From: an uncultured Bacteroidales bacterium
GTDB taxonomy: Bacteria; Bacteroidota; Bacteroidia; Bacteroidales; WCHB1-69
Assembly: GCA_900315705.1 (NCBI GenBank)
Contig: ONAB01000026.1
Location: forward strand, 1 to 40,565
DNA length: 40,565 bases
Reading direction: 5' to 3'
Shown: positions 6,663 through 15,164 of the stretch, in pieces
Layout of the letters: every line of letters starts with the position of its first letter
Position numbering within the stretch: the stretch's first letter is position 1
Made by a program: the position numbers and the translations under genes
Notes under the pieces: model-generated
Told to the model about the DNA's origin: nothing
Databases searched by the model: none
Seen by the model: only the letters and a program-made list of their open reading frames with translations

Positions 6663-8710
6663 AGAACAAACGCATACACAAGATTATCCTCATTGCCGTA
6701 GTGGCACTGTTTTATTGCAATACCCTGTCGCTCGACTATGCCCTCGATGACCGGATGCTGATGATGGAGAGCGAATATACCCTCGACGGCAGCTGGGATG
6801 CCGTGAAGAAAATCCTCACCACGGATACCTTCACCGGGTATTTCGGCAATGACCAGACGGTTGTGGTCGGTGGCCGTTACCGCCCGTTGTCGCAGCTTAC
6901 TTTCCTGCTGGAGTTCAAGCTTTTCGGCAAGAAAATCAAGGAGCAAATCGGAGATGTGCACGACTTCGAAAATGTGCACAATCCTGACCACGAACAGTTT
7001 TTCGCGGGGTCATTCCTTGCTTTTTTCAGCCATTTTATGAATCTGGTTTACTTTATGCTGCTCTGTCTGCTGGTGTATGAGGTGCTTGCCAAACTGTTTC
7101 GCAAATATCAGGGCGACAAATGGTTCCAGTCGCTGGCTTTTCTGGCGGCGGTGCTTTTCGCCCTGCATCCCATCCATACAGAGGCGGTGGCCAATGCCAA
7201 AGGACGCGACGAGATCTTTGCGATGCTCGGTGCGATGACGGCGCTGTGGTGCTGCCTGCAATATGTGGACACCCGCAAGTGGTGGTATCTCCTGTTGAGC
7301 CTGGTGGCCATTACCTTCGGCCTCTTCTCCAAAGAAAACGCCATCACCTTCCTCGCGGTGGTGCCGCTGACGCTCTTCTTCTATTCCAGCAACAACAAGA
7401 AAAACATAGACTATCTGGTCACGCTTATCCCTATCATAGTGAGCAGCATATTTTTCGTGTGGGTGCGCAGCAAGGTCCTCGGCGGCTTTATGCCAGAGGA
7501 CGCCACCAAAAACATTCTCAACAACCCCTTTGTGCACTCCACCAAGGGTCAGGAGATTGCCACCGTGCTCATCACGTGGGCCCTGTACCTCAAGCTCCTG
7601 GTATTCCCGCATCCGCTCACCCACGATTACTATCCCAAACAAATTGCCATCACGGACTTCTCCAACCCGCTGGTGTGGGTGGTCATAGCCGGTTGCGTGG
7701 CCCTGATCGTGTATGCTCTGGTGAACCTCAAGAAGAAAACGGTCCTGTCGTATGCCATCCTCTTCTTCGTGATCACCTTCTCCATTACTTCCAACTTGCT
7801 GTTCAATGTGGGCACGTTTATGAATGAGCGCTTTGTGTTCATTCCCTCTCTCGGATTCACATTGATTATTGGCTATTGGCTCTATCTTTTGGCGATGTCC
7901 AAGAGCGTTTCGCTGCAAAAGCTCTCTGTTGGCATATTGGCGGTCGTCGGATTGCTTTTTGGCATCAAGACTTTTACCCGCAATTTTGTGTGGAAAGACG
8001 ATTTCACCCTTTTCCTGACGGATGTGAAGACATCTTCTGAAAGTATCAAGTGCAACATCTCTGCCGGTGGCAGCAAGCTTCAGATGTGGAAAAAGAGCCA
8101 CAAGGAGCGCGACAAGGTGGAGGCCTACCGCTATCTGGAGAAGGCCCTGAAGTTGGACGACCACGCCTTCAACGCCTACCTGCTGCTGGGCGAGCTGATG
8201 TACCTCGACGGCAACAAGGAAGGCGCCTACCAGGCCTATCGCAACGCCGCCATCATTGACCCCAATAGCAAGTTGGCTCAGGACAATCTCGCCTTGATGG
8301 TTTCGGTGGCCGAGGACGACAAGCTCAAACCCATTATGACTCTCCTCGACGACGGCATCGCCCAACGCAGTTTGCCGATGGTGGAAGAAGCCTATAATAA
8401 AATAGATGAATATCTAAAAGAAAACCCGGAGAGCCTTATAGGAATGAATATAAAAGGCAATGTGGTTGGGCGCGGTCTGGGCCGGCTTGACGAATCCATC
8501 AAAATCTATGAGCAGATTATCGCCAAAGACCCCACTTTTGCCAGCGCCTACGAGAATATGGGCATCGCCTATGCCATCAAGGGCGAGTTTGACAGGGCGG
8601 AGCAATGCCTGAACAAGGCTCTCGAACTGTCGCCCGACAACGAGAATATCAAATACAACCTCGAAAGCCTGAGAAAAGACAGGGAAACGAGGGGCAGGCA
8701 GAACCCTTGA
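6659..8710 (+). CDS. TMTC-like polytopic membrane protein with C-terminal TPR repeats
   Basis: This 683-residue protein has about ten hydrophobic helices in its first 460 residues, followed by a soluble TPR region (about 485-680). The signature LHPIHTEAVANAKGRDEIF and the early acidic pair in LDYALDDRM match the TMTC/DUF1736 group of GT-C fold glycosyltransferase-like proteins, which transfer sugars from lipid carriers in eukaryotes. Two clear TPR pairs are visible, ALKLDDHAFNAYLLLGELMY with its partner, and a second set ending ALELSPDNENIKYNL. It overlaps kdsA by 4 bases (ATGA). Activity in envelope glycan or protein glycosylation is plausible, but the substrate is unknown. Confidence 0.8.
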   Translation: MKNKRIHKIILIAVVALFYCNTLSLDYALDDRMLMMESEYTLDGSWDAVKKILTTDTFTGYFGNDQTVVVGGRYRPLSQLTFLLEFKLFGKKIKEQIGDVHDFENVHNPDHEQFFAGSFLAFFSHFMNLVYFMLLCLLVYEVLAKLFRKYQGDKWFQSLAFLAAVLFALHPIHTEAVANAKGRDEIFAMLGAMTALWCCLQYVDTRKWWYLLLSLVAITFGLFSKENAITFLAVVPLTLFFYSSNNKKNIDYLVTLIPIIVSSIFFVWVRSKVLGGFMPEDATKNILNNPFVHSTKGQEIATVLITWALYLKLLVFPHPLTHDYYPKQIAITDFSNPLVWVVIAGCVALIVYALVNLKKKTVLSYAILFFVITFSITSNLLFNVGTFMNERFVFIPSLGFTLIIGYWLYLLAMSKSVSLQKLSVGILAVVGLLFGIKTFTRNFVWKDDFTLFLTDVKTSSESIKCNISAGGSKLQMWKKSHKERDKVEAYRYLEKALKLDDHAFNAYLLLGELMYLDGNKEGAYQAYRNAAIIDPNSKLAQDNLALMVSVAEDDKLKPIMTLLDDGIAQRSLPMVEEAYNKIDEYLKENPESLIGMNIKGNVVGRGLGRLDESIKIYEQIIAKDPTFASAYENMGIAYAIKGEFDRAEQCLNKALELSPDNENIKYNLESLRKDRETRGRQNP

Positions 8711-8764
8711 TGACGGATGTGAAATTTCTTTTCGGATAAAAAAGGAGCGACAAAATATTTTTTA

Positions 8765-8772
8765 TATTTTTG
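8765..8772 (+). promoter_or_regulatory. Bacteroidetes -7 element for the DUF4328 gene
   Basis: TATTTTTG followed by C, a perfect TAnnTTTG match, 70 bases before the ATG at 8842. The leader between them is AT-rich. Confidence 0.6.
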
Positions 8773-8841
8773 CGACGGCTTCAATTTAGGTTAATTTTAC
8801 ACTATATTATTGATTATTAATAACTTAAAATAAAACACGGT

Positions 8842-9786
8842 ATGAAAAAAATTACGAACAACACGATGTTGGGCAAATTGACCATCCTCTTGAACGCTGT
8901 GGTCCTGGTTTGTTTCATCATCGCAATGCTGATGTTGATGAAATTCGACAAGACCAACAAGGTGGTCATTTCCCAAAGAGGCGATTACGAAAAAGCTTAT
9001 GAGGAGTATGTGATGGCGCAGCATCCGCTCAAGCAGGACAGCGCCGAAGTGGCTTATTACCAGTACAAGATCGACACGCTGCAACAAAGAAATGTCACCA
9101 AGAAGGATGAGAAGGCCGCATTGGCAAAGACCATTGAGGACAACAAGGCCATTCTGGCGGAGAAAATCAAAACCAGAGAAGAGCATCTCGCAAAGGTGGC
9201 AGAGTTGTCTGGTCCCTATGAGGAACTGAATGCCCAGTGGGACGAGGTGAACGCCAACAACGACAAGGCCAAGCGCACCTTCTGGACGGTGGCCATCCTT
9301 ACGATGATTGTTTTCCTCGTCAAGACCTTCGTGCTTGCGCATTATGGCTACAAGAACTCCAAGAATCTGCACAATGTGGCCGACTGGACGAAGAACGGCA
9401 CGGCTCCCTATATGTCGTATGTCTCCTGGTTCGTTCCCATCTACAATCTTATCAAGCCCGTCTCTTTCATCAACGAGGTTTGTGACGACACCGACTATCT
9501 GTTGGAGAACAAAGGCCTTGTGCCCAGCGATCCCGACAAGATTGACAACTCCGGTCTTTACCTGGGCATCTGGTGGGGCCTGCTTCTGGTGAGTGTCTGG
9601 TTGATGAATTTCATCCTGTACAAGACCTTCTTCTCCGAAGGACCTCTCTTCCTAAAGTTCAACCACGGCACGATGGTTATTGTTGCAATCGTCATTATGG
9701 TGCTCTGTATGTTGATGGAAACCTACCTTATTCTCAACTACAACAAGAAGAACAAACTGATGGCCGATAACGAAGACAAGTTCTAA
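8842..9786 (+). CDS. DUF4328-domain membrane protein with a periplasmic or cytoplasmic coiled coil
   Basis: A 314-residue membrane protein. One hydrophobic helix (about residues 14-33) precedes a charged coiled-coil stretch (about 45-130, rich in Lys, Glu and Ala). Three or four helices then include the DUF4328 hallmark SWFVPIYNLIKPVSFINEV, the proline-rich re-entrant motif of that family. DUF4328 proteins have no established function. The gene has its own -7 element upstream and a strong terminator directly after, so it is monocistronic. The long coiled coil inserted after the first helix is more than the basic family needs. Confidence 0.75.
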   Translation: MKKITNNTMLGKLTILLNAVVLVCFIIAMLMLMKFDKTNKVVISQRGDYEKAYEEYVMAQHPLKQDSAEVAYYQYKIDTLQQRNVTKKDEKAALAKTIEDNKAILAEKIKTREEHLAKVAELSGPYEELNAQWDEVNANNDKAKRTFWTVAILTMIVFLVKTFVLAHYGYKNSKNLHNVADWTKNGTAPYMSYVSWFVPIYNLIKPVSFINEVCDDTDYLLENKGLVPSDPDKIDNSGLYLGIWWGLLLVSVWLMNFILYKTFFSEGPLFLKFNHGTMVIVAIVIMVLCMLMETYLILNYNKKNKLMADNEDKF

Positions 9787-9807
9787 GATTATCGCAAATC
9801 ATATACA

Positions 9808-9851
9808 GAAGGAGGGGCGCTCTGTTGCGGAGTGTTCCTCCTTTTCTTTTT
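9808..9851 (+). terminator. Rho-independent terminator after the DUF4328 gene
   Basis: AAGGAGGGGCGCTC (9809-9822) pairs with GAGTGTTCCTCCTT (9830-9843) around a 7-base loop and is followed by a T-rich run (TTCTTTTT). Confidence 0.85.
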
Positions 9852-9927
9852 GAAATTGTTGAAATAGTGGATGTTCTACGTCTTTGAAAAAAAATATGTC
9901 AAAGGGCTGCAGTATGAAAAAAAAATG

Positions 9928-9935
9928 TATTTTTG
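9928..9935 (+). promoter_or_regulatory. Bacteroidetes -7 element for the tRNA pair
   Basis: TATTTTTG lies 16 bases before tRNA-Pro, and the same TTTGCA/C context precedes kdsA. It probably drives both tRNA genes. Confidence 0.6.
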
Positions 9936-9950
9936 CAGCCTCAAAAACGG

Positions 9951-10026
9951 CGGGGTGTAGCGCAGTTGGTAGCGCGCTACGTTCGGGACGTAGAGGCCGG
10001 AAGTTCGAGTCTTCTCACCCCGACCA
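9951..10026 (+). tRNA. tRNA-Pro (anticodon CGG), CCA encoded
   Basis: The acceptor arm CGGGGTG pairs with CACCCCG. The D arm is GCGCAGTTGGTAGCGC, the anticodon stem is CTACG/CGTAG around TTCGGGA, and the T loop is GTTCGAGTC. Anticodon CGG reads CCG. The discriminator A is followed by an encoded CCA at 10,024-10,026. Confidence 0.96.
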
Positions 10027-10047
10027 TTTTATTCAGCATTTATGCCC

Positions 10048-10134
10048 GGAGAGGTGGGTGAGTGGCTGAAACCAACAGTTTGCTAAACTGTCGTAGGGGA
10101 AACTCTACCGCGAGTTCGAATCTCGCTCTCTCCG
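10048..10134 (+). tRNA. tRNA-Ser (anticodon GCT), long variable arm, likely integration target
   Basis: The acceptor GGAGAGG pairs with TCTCTCC. The anticodon stem ACAGT/ACTGT encloses TTGCTAA, so the anticodon is GCT (AGC/AGU codons). A class II variable arm (GTAGGGGAAACTCTAC) and discriminator G are present, and CCA is not encoded. The tyrosine integrase gene begins about 150 bases downstream, so the 3' part of this tRNA is the probable attachment core. Confidence 0.95.
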
Positions 10135-10156
10135 CAAAAGTCCAAAACTTAATCAG

Positions 10157-10191
10157 AATCAGCAATTTACGCGAGTAGGTTGCTGATTTTT
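10157..10191 (+). terminator. Terminator downstream of the tRNAs
   Basis: AATCAGCAA (10,157-10,165) pairs with TTGCTGATT (10,180-10,188), followed by TTT. It probably ends the tRNA transcript, and it lies at the left end of the integrated element. Confidence 0.75.
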
Positions 10192-10201
10192 GCGTTAAAA
10201 T

Positions 10202-10219
10202 CGGGACAGAAACGGGACA
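10202..10219. repeat. CGGGACA direct repeats, candidate integrase arm sites
   Basis: CGGGACA occurs at 10,202-10,208 and 10,213-10,219, 11 bases apart, that is one helical turn. Short direct repeats between an attachment core and the integrase gene are typical arm-binding sites. No binding evidence is available. Confidence 0.4.
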
Positions 10220-10281
10220 AAGTGTATTTTTTTGGATTTGTCAGTTGGAAATTCTAACAGCTTGGCAAAGCCAAAAAAAAA

Positions 10282-11550
10282 ATGTCATTGAATCACAACA
10301 GGTTAGCAGTATCTTCCGAGTATTCCGCCGTCAACTATCTGCCGGCTACTCTGAAGACCAACAAGTCGGGATGGATTATTGAGTACTATGTGGAGAACCC
10401 GCAAACTCAAGAGTTAGCCCGCAAACGTATCAAGTTGCAGCGGCTTCTCACCCGCTATTCCAACAAAGGCGAGGCAAAGAAGCACATCAACAACATCATT
10501 GTAGCCTTGAACATGAGGCTTTCCACGGGCTGGAACCCGTTCTTCCAGGGCGAGGATTCACGAATGTACACCCCAATCAAGGACGTGGCCGCACGTTATA
10601 TGGAGGAGATAGAAAAGACGCTCCGCCCTGCCACATACCGCACTTACAAGACCTTCATCAAGGTCTTCAGCGAGTGGGTGGAGAAACAGCAGCCGGGCAT
10701 TTACTCTTCGATGGTCTCCCACACCATGATAGTGCGCTTCATGGACTATGTCTATTACGAGCGAAAGGGAATGTCGGGAGACGACATTTCCGCCGCCGCC
10801 TACAACTCCTACATCAAGCAAGGCAGCGCGTTCTTCTCGTGGATGATGGATAAATGCTATTGCAAGGAGAACCACTTCCAAAAAATCAAGGCGAAAAAGG
10901 TGGAGGACAAGAAGAGAATCCTTATCCCCGAGGAGACCCGCGAAAAGATTGACGAATATTTGAAAGCCAAGAACCCGATGTATCTAATCATGCTCAAGCT
11001 GATTTATTCGGGTCTGATAAGGCCTCACGAACTGAGGGGGCTGAAAGTTGAGAATCTGTCTTTTGCCGACATGCAGATAAGGATTCCGAAAGATGTGGCC
11101 AAGAACGGACACGAGAGGGTTGTGCCTCTGTCAAAGGAGATATTGCTTGACTTCCTGGACATCGGGGTTCAGAATGCGAAGATGTCGGACTATATCTTCG
11201 GCGAGCATTTCAAGACCTGTTCCACCCGCATGGCGGATGCCACAATGCCGAAGCATTGGGTGAAGCTGCGCAAGGCGTTGAACCTGCCCAAGGAAATGCA
11301 GCAATACTCGTTCCGTGACACAGGTATGACTGAAATGATAAAGAACGGAATTGACCCGTTGTCTGTCAAGCAGTTGGCCGACCACTCATCATTGGCCATG
11401 ACTACCATCTACACCAAGCACGTGGATCCTAATCTGCGTGACATAGTGATTTCCAAGACCCCGAAATTTGCAAAAGCCAAGGATGACAAAATACCTGAAG
11501 AGGTGGCTACAGAGAAATCTTCGGTTTCGCGGCCTCCACTTCGGCGGTGA
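10282..11550 (+). CDS. int: Tyrosine recombinase/integrase of a tRNA-Ser-integrating element
   Basis: This 422-residue protein has an N-terminal arm-binding region (about 20-90), a SAM-like core-binding domain (about 100-210) and a catalytic domain. Visible catalytic residues are Arg247 (LIRPHELRG), Lys274, Arg345, His368 (LADHSS) and nucleophile Tyr377 (TTIYTKH). The usual HxxR box reads YSFRDTG, with Tyr342 in the first His position, a substitution I associate with Bacteroidetes phage-type integrases. A TTGGC-AAA-GCCAA hairpin sits 8 bases before the ATG. The last 14 codons run into the convergent phage gene, an unusual overlap suggesting the C-terminus was reshaped by the element junction. 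Role: insertion and excision at tRNA-Ser. Confidence 0.93.
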   Translation: MSLNHNRLAVSSEYSAVNYLPATLKTNKSGWIIEYYVENPQTQELARKRIKLQRLLTRYSNKGEAKKHINNIIVALNMRLSTGWNPFFQGEDSRMYTPIKDVAARYMEEIEKTLRPATYRTYKTFIKVFSEWVEKQQPGIYSSMVSHTMIVRFMDYVYYERKGMSGDDISAAAYNSYIKQGSAFFSWMMDKCYCKENHFQKIKAKKVEDKKRILIPEETREKIDEYLKAKNPMYLIMLKLIYSGLIRPHELRGLKVENLSFADMQIRIPKDVAKNGHERVVPLSKEILLDFLDIGVQNAKMSDYIFGEHFKTCSTRMADATMPKHWVKLRKALNLPKEMQQYSFRDTGMTEMIKNGIDPLSVKQLADHSSLAMTTIYTKHVDPNLRDIVISKTPKFAKAKDDKIPEEVATEKSSVSRPPLRR

Positions 11551-13990
11551 CGGATTCGCCGCCCTCGGTGAACTGGAAGGTGATTTTGACGGGCAGGCTC
11601 TTCACTCCGGCGACCAGCAGCCAGCGGGTTTGGCTCTGCTCCCGCCCGTCCTGCGGCTTCAGCAGCCGCCAAAGGTTGAGGAACTCCGACAGCGGCAGCA
11701 GGAAGCGGTAGCGCACTTTCTCGTAGTTGGCGAGAAAGTCCAGCCACGGACTCACCCACAGCTGCCCCACGGAGTTGTCCCCTTGGACGGTCAGCGAAAC
11801 GCCGTCAAGGGGGTCGCCGTAGCGGGAGTGCCGTGTCGGCTGCGCCACCTCTATGAACGGGTTGCCAGCCTGCGGGATTTCAAGCCTCCGGCTTCCAAGA
11901 TACGTCTCCAGCACCATCGGGAAGTCCGTGTTCCCTGTGTCGAAGACTGGGCTGCAGCCCGCCTGCTCGATGCGCATGACAAACTCCGGGTGTTCGGATT
12001 TCGCGTCCGTGATCTCCATCACGGGAACTTTCAATGAGGGTGTTATGCTCTCCTCGTCACCCTCCCCCGCTTCAAGGGTCTGGTCGGCACCGCCCAGCGG
12101 GTTCCATCGGAACACCCAGTTGGCGAAGCTGTCGCCCTCCCGCTCCGCCCTGCGGTAGCGATTCTCGTTCTCCACAAAACATACTTTTCCGTAATTGGCC
12201 GAAGCGTCGGGAAGCTGGTCGGCGGTCGGAACTGGCGGCAGCAGCTTGGTGCTGTCGTTCTCGTCCGTGGTTACACCCTCCAGCTTGAACACGTATTTCC
12301 TCTCATCGGTCTTCTCTATGGCGGTCTCGCCGTCCACGGCGTATGCCGTGAGGTCGAGGCACTTGGACTTCTCCAAGATGTCACGGACGAAGGCGAACTC
12401 CGCCCTCCTGGTCGTGGAGTCAAGGAAGAGGGCGAGGCCGAAAGTCTTGCACAACGTGCCGATGAAGTCGGCGTTGGTCATGTCGGGGACGTGTTCGCCG
12501 TAGCGCAGCCTGTCGGCGAAACAGTTATAGACCTTGTTGTAGGCCGTCACGTCCGCAGTTATCGGCACGCTCTCAAAATTCTTGATCACCAGCATTTGCC
12601 CGTAGCCGCCGACTTCCTCCATCATCCCCCTGCACTTTGCGAAAGCAAACATATACATCTGGTTGGCTCTCATGTCGTTGACGGTGAAATCAAAAGTTAT
12701 CTCATAGAAGCCCGCTCCGGCATAGCCGAATGATGAAAGCTGGTGGGACTTAAACGTCTTCACGTAATACGGCTGGTACCAGTGGCCAAACAACGAATCC
12801 ATGTCGTCCCAATTCCCGTAGAGATTGGAGGCCGTGGCTTTCCACAGGTTGTTGAGCCTGTCGGTCATCATGAACACCAGCGCCTCCTCGTAGTGTTTGG
12901 TCACGGTGCCGCCGTTCTCCTCCACCTCCACGGAGCCGTTCTGTATCAAGTTGGCGGGCAGATAGGTTCTGACAACCACGTGGAAGTGGTGCGTGCCGTC
13001 GGCCTTGGGGTAGAACATATATTGCTCGTTGCCGTCCGAATCGGTGAACGGCTGCATAAACGAGGGCATTCCCCAAAACATGATGTGGTAGTAATCCACG
13101 GAGGGTGTGATTTGCGCACGGAATGCGGCCTCCTCGGTAAACTGAGTGAGAAGCCCGTCCATGGCGCGGAGACTCTGTGAATAGATCTTGGCGGTGTCGG
13201 GGCTGTCAAGGAAGCCGCCCTCAGCCAGATACCCCCCGTTCGCCACCACCCTGCCCAGCAGCCATGTGAGCTGGAGGGCTGGGCAGAAGGCGAAGCTGTT
13301 GGGGTTGTCGGCCTGCCGGTTGTTGAACACCCGCACGCCACGGTTGCCGGGTCTCTCCTCAAACACATCGCCGCTGGCGTTGAAGAAGAGGCGGTTGACA
13401 TAGCAGCGGTCAAGCCCTATGTTGTTGTTGGTGTTCAGCGAGGCCTGGATTCCGCTGGCGTTCTCCGGCGCGTTGTCGTACTGCGTGAGGAACCAGCCGA
13501 AATCGTTGTTCCCGCTGCCGTAGAAAGCCGTGTCCAGGAACAGCGGGAACTTGACCACGGAATCCGGATGGAGGGTGGACTTGAGGAACTCAAGCCACTT
13601 GGCGTTGTGTTCCGTGGCGTTTCGGCTGATGACAACATCGTCGCCGTAGTAGTTCTCTTTCAGCTTTCTGTCGGCGAAACCCGCAGGCCACGGGTTGATG
13701 ACCAGCCCGCAGGAGTAGGTCGTCATGGTCGCCTTTTGGATGTAGAGGTCGCCGCGTGCAATCTCAATCCCTCCCGCCTTGACGGTGCAGGCGTACTTCT
13801 TGAGCCGCTGCACATAGACGAAGCGGGCGTGCCGGAACACCGTGTCGTTGCTCTGCGCGGGCACATCGAAGGTGAACATCACATCCCCCTCCACCCCGTC
13901 GGTGGAGAAGAGGCTGCTGTTCACCTCCATCTGCAGGGAAGTCCCCCGCTTGATGTGCAGCGCGTTTCCGTTGACCTCTATCGTTAGCAT
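11507..13990 (-). CDS. Large phage tail hub/baseplate-like protein, last gene of the late operon
   Basis: An 827-residue protein encoded after the tape measure and fibre genes, the place where tailed phages keep tail-tip or hub proteins. The start is a rolling overlap (TGATG) with the fibre gene. The N-terminus (about 1-110) is a compact beta-rich domain reading IEVNGNALHIKRGTS and later VMFTFDVPAQSNDT, and similar openings occur in large tail proteins of Bacteroidetes prophages. The middle is aromatic-rich, and the C-terminus includes LWRLLKPQDGREQSQT. No enzymatic motif was recognised. The gene ends inside the last codons of the convergent integrase gene. Function is inferred from position, and hub versus side protein cannot be separated. 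Confidence 0.65.
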   Translation of the reverse strand: MLTIEVNGNALHIKRGTSLQMEVNSSLFSTDGVEGDVMFTFDVPAQSNDTVFRHARFVYVQRLKKYACTVKAGGIEIARGDLYIQKATMTTYSCGLVINPWPAGFADRKLKENYYGDDVVISRNATEHNAKWLEFLKSTLHPDSVVKFPLFLDTAFYGSGNNDFGWFLTQYDNAPENASGIQASLNTNNNIGLDRCYVNRLFFNASGDVFEERPGNRGVRVFNNRQADNPNSFAFCPALQLTWLLGRVVANGGYLAEGGFLDSPDTAKIYSQSLRAMDGLLTQFTEEAAFRAQITPSVDYYHIMFWGMPSFMQPFTDSDGNEQYMFYPKADGTHHFHVVVRTYLPANLIQNGSVEVEENGGTVTKHYEEALVFMMTDRLNNLWKATASNLYGNWDDMDSLFGHWYQPYYVKTFKSHQLSSFGYAGAGFYEITFDFTVNDMRANQMYMFAFAKCRGMMEEVGGYGQMLVIKNFESVPITADVTAYNKVYNCFADRLRYGEHVPDMTNADFIGTLCKTFGLALFLDSTTRRAEFAFVRDILEKSKCLDLTAYAVDGETAIEKTDERKYVFKLEGVTTDENDSTKLLPPVPTADQLPDASANYGKVCFVENENRYRRAEREGDSFANWVFRWNPLGGADQTLEAGEGDEESITPSLKVPVMEITDAKSEHPEFVMRIEQAGCSPVFDTGNTDFPMVLETYLGSRRLEIPQAGNPFIEVAQPTRHSRYGDPLDGVSLTVQGDNSVGQLWVSPWLDFLANYEKVRYRFLLPLSEFLNLWRLLKPQDGREQSQTRWLLVAGVKSLPVKITFQFTEGGESVTAEVEAAKPKISL

Positions 13991-14673
13991 CAGGAGAAGG
14001 AGTATTCGTAAACGACTTTCACGCGGTGCACCGTGATGGCGGTGCTGTTGACCTGCAGCTTGCCGCCCTCGATGGCGAATGTCACGCCCTCGTTGACGAT
14101 GGCGATTCCGTCTTTCGCGATGGTGAAGGCGATGACGTTGACCAGATTCGTGGCGTTGATTTTGTCGTCAAGGGTGAGTGCAGTGGCTTTCTTGAGGATG
14201 GAGAGGTCGTTGTAGGTCACCACCTTGAGGCACTTGTCCTCAAGGTTGCTGTGGAGGTTTGAAAGGTTCGAGGCATTGCTGTTGGCGGTGGCGTTGGCGG
14301 TGTTCGCCAAATCGTAGGCGGTCTTGACCGCCTTGGCGGTCGCCGCCAGCGCCTCGGAGGTGCTGTTCACCGCGCTGGTCAGCTTGGTCACGCCGTACTT
14401 GGATGTGGAGGCGAGGTTGACGGTGGTGCTGGTCACCGATGTCCCGTCCGTGAGGACGACGGTGATTTTCGGACCCGCCGAGGAGGTGCCGTCTGTCAGC
14501 GTGACGGACTGCACCTTGGTGTCGGAGTCCACCGGAAACAGCTGCTGGATGAGGGTGGCGAGACCCTCCACCTGGTCGGCGCTGGTCTTCGGATAGAGGA
14601 TGTCGTAGTCGGGAGCGCCGTTCACCATCTGTCCGTTGAAGGCCTCCTGCTGGTATTTGATGATCTGTCCCAT
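13990..14673 (-). CDS. Phage tail fibre protein
   Basis: A 227-residue fibre-like protein. The central stretch KYGVTKLTSAVNSTSEALAA, followed by a Thr/Ala/Asn-rich heptad region (about 95-150), is characteristic of phage tail-fibre repeats that form trimeric rods. The N-terminus MGQIIKYQQEAFNGQ probably attaches to the tail, and the C-terminal beta-rich part (about 165-227) may contact the receptor. It is followed by the hub-like gene with a one-base overlap, and preceded at 32 bases by another short fibre-like gene. The leader just before its ATG (CCAAAACTCAAACCTC) resembles the leaders of the tape measure and the first late gene. Confidence 0.8.
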   Translation of the reverse strand: MGQIIKYQQEAFNGQMVNGAPDYDILYPKTSADQVEGLATLIQQLFPVDSDTKVQSVTLTDGTSSAGPKITVVLTDGTSVTSTTVNLASTSKYGVTKLTSAVNSTSEALAATAKAVKTAYDLANTANATANSNASNLSNLHSNLEDKCLKVVTYNDLSILKKATALTLDDKINATNLVNVIAFTIAKDGIAIVNEGVTFAIEGGKLQVNSTAITVHRVKVVYEYSFS

Positions 14674-14705
14674 GAGGTTTGAGTTTTGGTGAGTTATTGG
14701 GTTAG

Positions 14706-15164
14706 TTATTTGATGACGCGCAGGTACTGGTCGTTGAGCTTCAGCACCTCGTGCTTGAGGTAGTCAATGAGGTCGCCGAGGGTGGTCTTGTAGGCGTTGC
14801 CCTTGTCGTCGCCGATGACAACGAGCATAGAGCCGCTCAGCTCGTACTCCCTCGGCTGCAGCGTGTTGAAGTTCCCGTCCAGCTTGGTGCGGACACTTGC
14901 CGCCGCCGCGCCCGCCGCCGTCTCTTCGGCGAGGGCCCGGATTTCGGCCTTGAACGTTCCGTAGTCGTCGATGCGGGACGCGGGGATGGTAAAATCGTCA
15001 AAGGTGGTCTCTGAGGTGAGCGTCACCCCGTTGATGGCGGGGCGGTTTTCGAGGTCGTCATAGCTGCCGGACACGCTGTCCAGTTCGTTGACCCGTTCTA
15101 TCAGTCTGTTGAGGATGCCCCGCACTTGGGCGAGTTCCATCCCGTTCTCAATCGTCTCTATCAT
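14706..15164 (-). CDS. Short tail-fibre or fibre-attachment protein
   Basis: A 152-residue protein with an N-terminal helical segment (MIETIENGMELAQVRGILNRL). Next come the phrase SGSYDDLENRPAINGVTLT, which recurs in phage fibre proteins, an Ala-rich helix, and a C-terminal helix. It overlaps the preceding 547-residue gene by four bases (ATGA). The position between the distal tail gene and the main fibre suggests it connects a fibre to the tail. No enzymatic features. Confidence 0.65.
   Translation of the reverse strand: MIETIENGMELAQVRGILNRLIERVNELDSVSGSYDDLENRPAINGVTLTSETTFDDFTIPASRIDDYGTFKAEIRALAEETAAGAAAASVRTKLDGNFNTLQPREYELSGSMLVVIGDDKGNAYKTTLGDLIDYLKHEVLKLNDQYLRVIK

Noticed and set aside
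11468-12037. Plus-strand open frames across the phage genes
   Set aside because: Many open frames mirror the high-GC minus-strand genes. They have no domains and no promoters, so they are treated as shadows.
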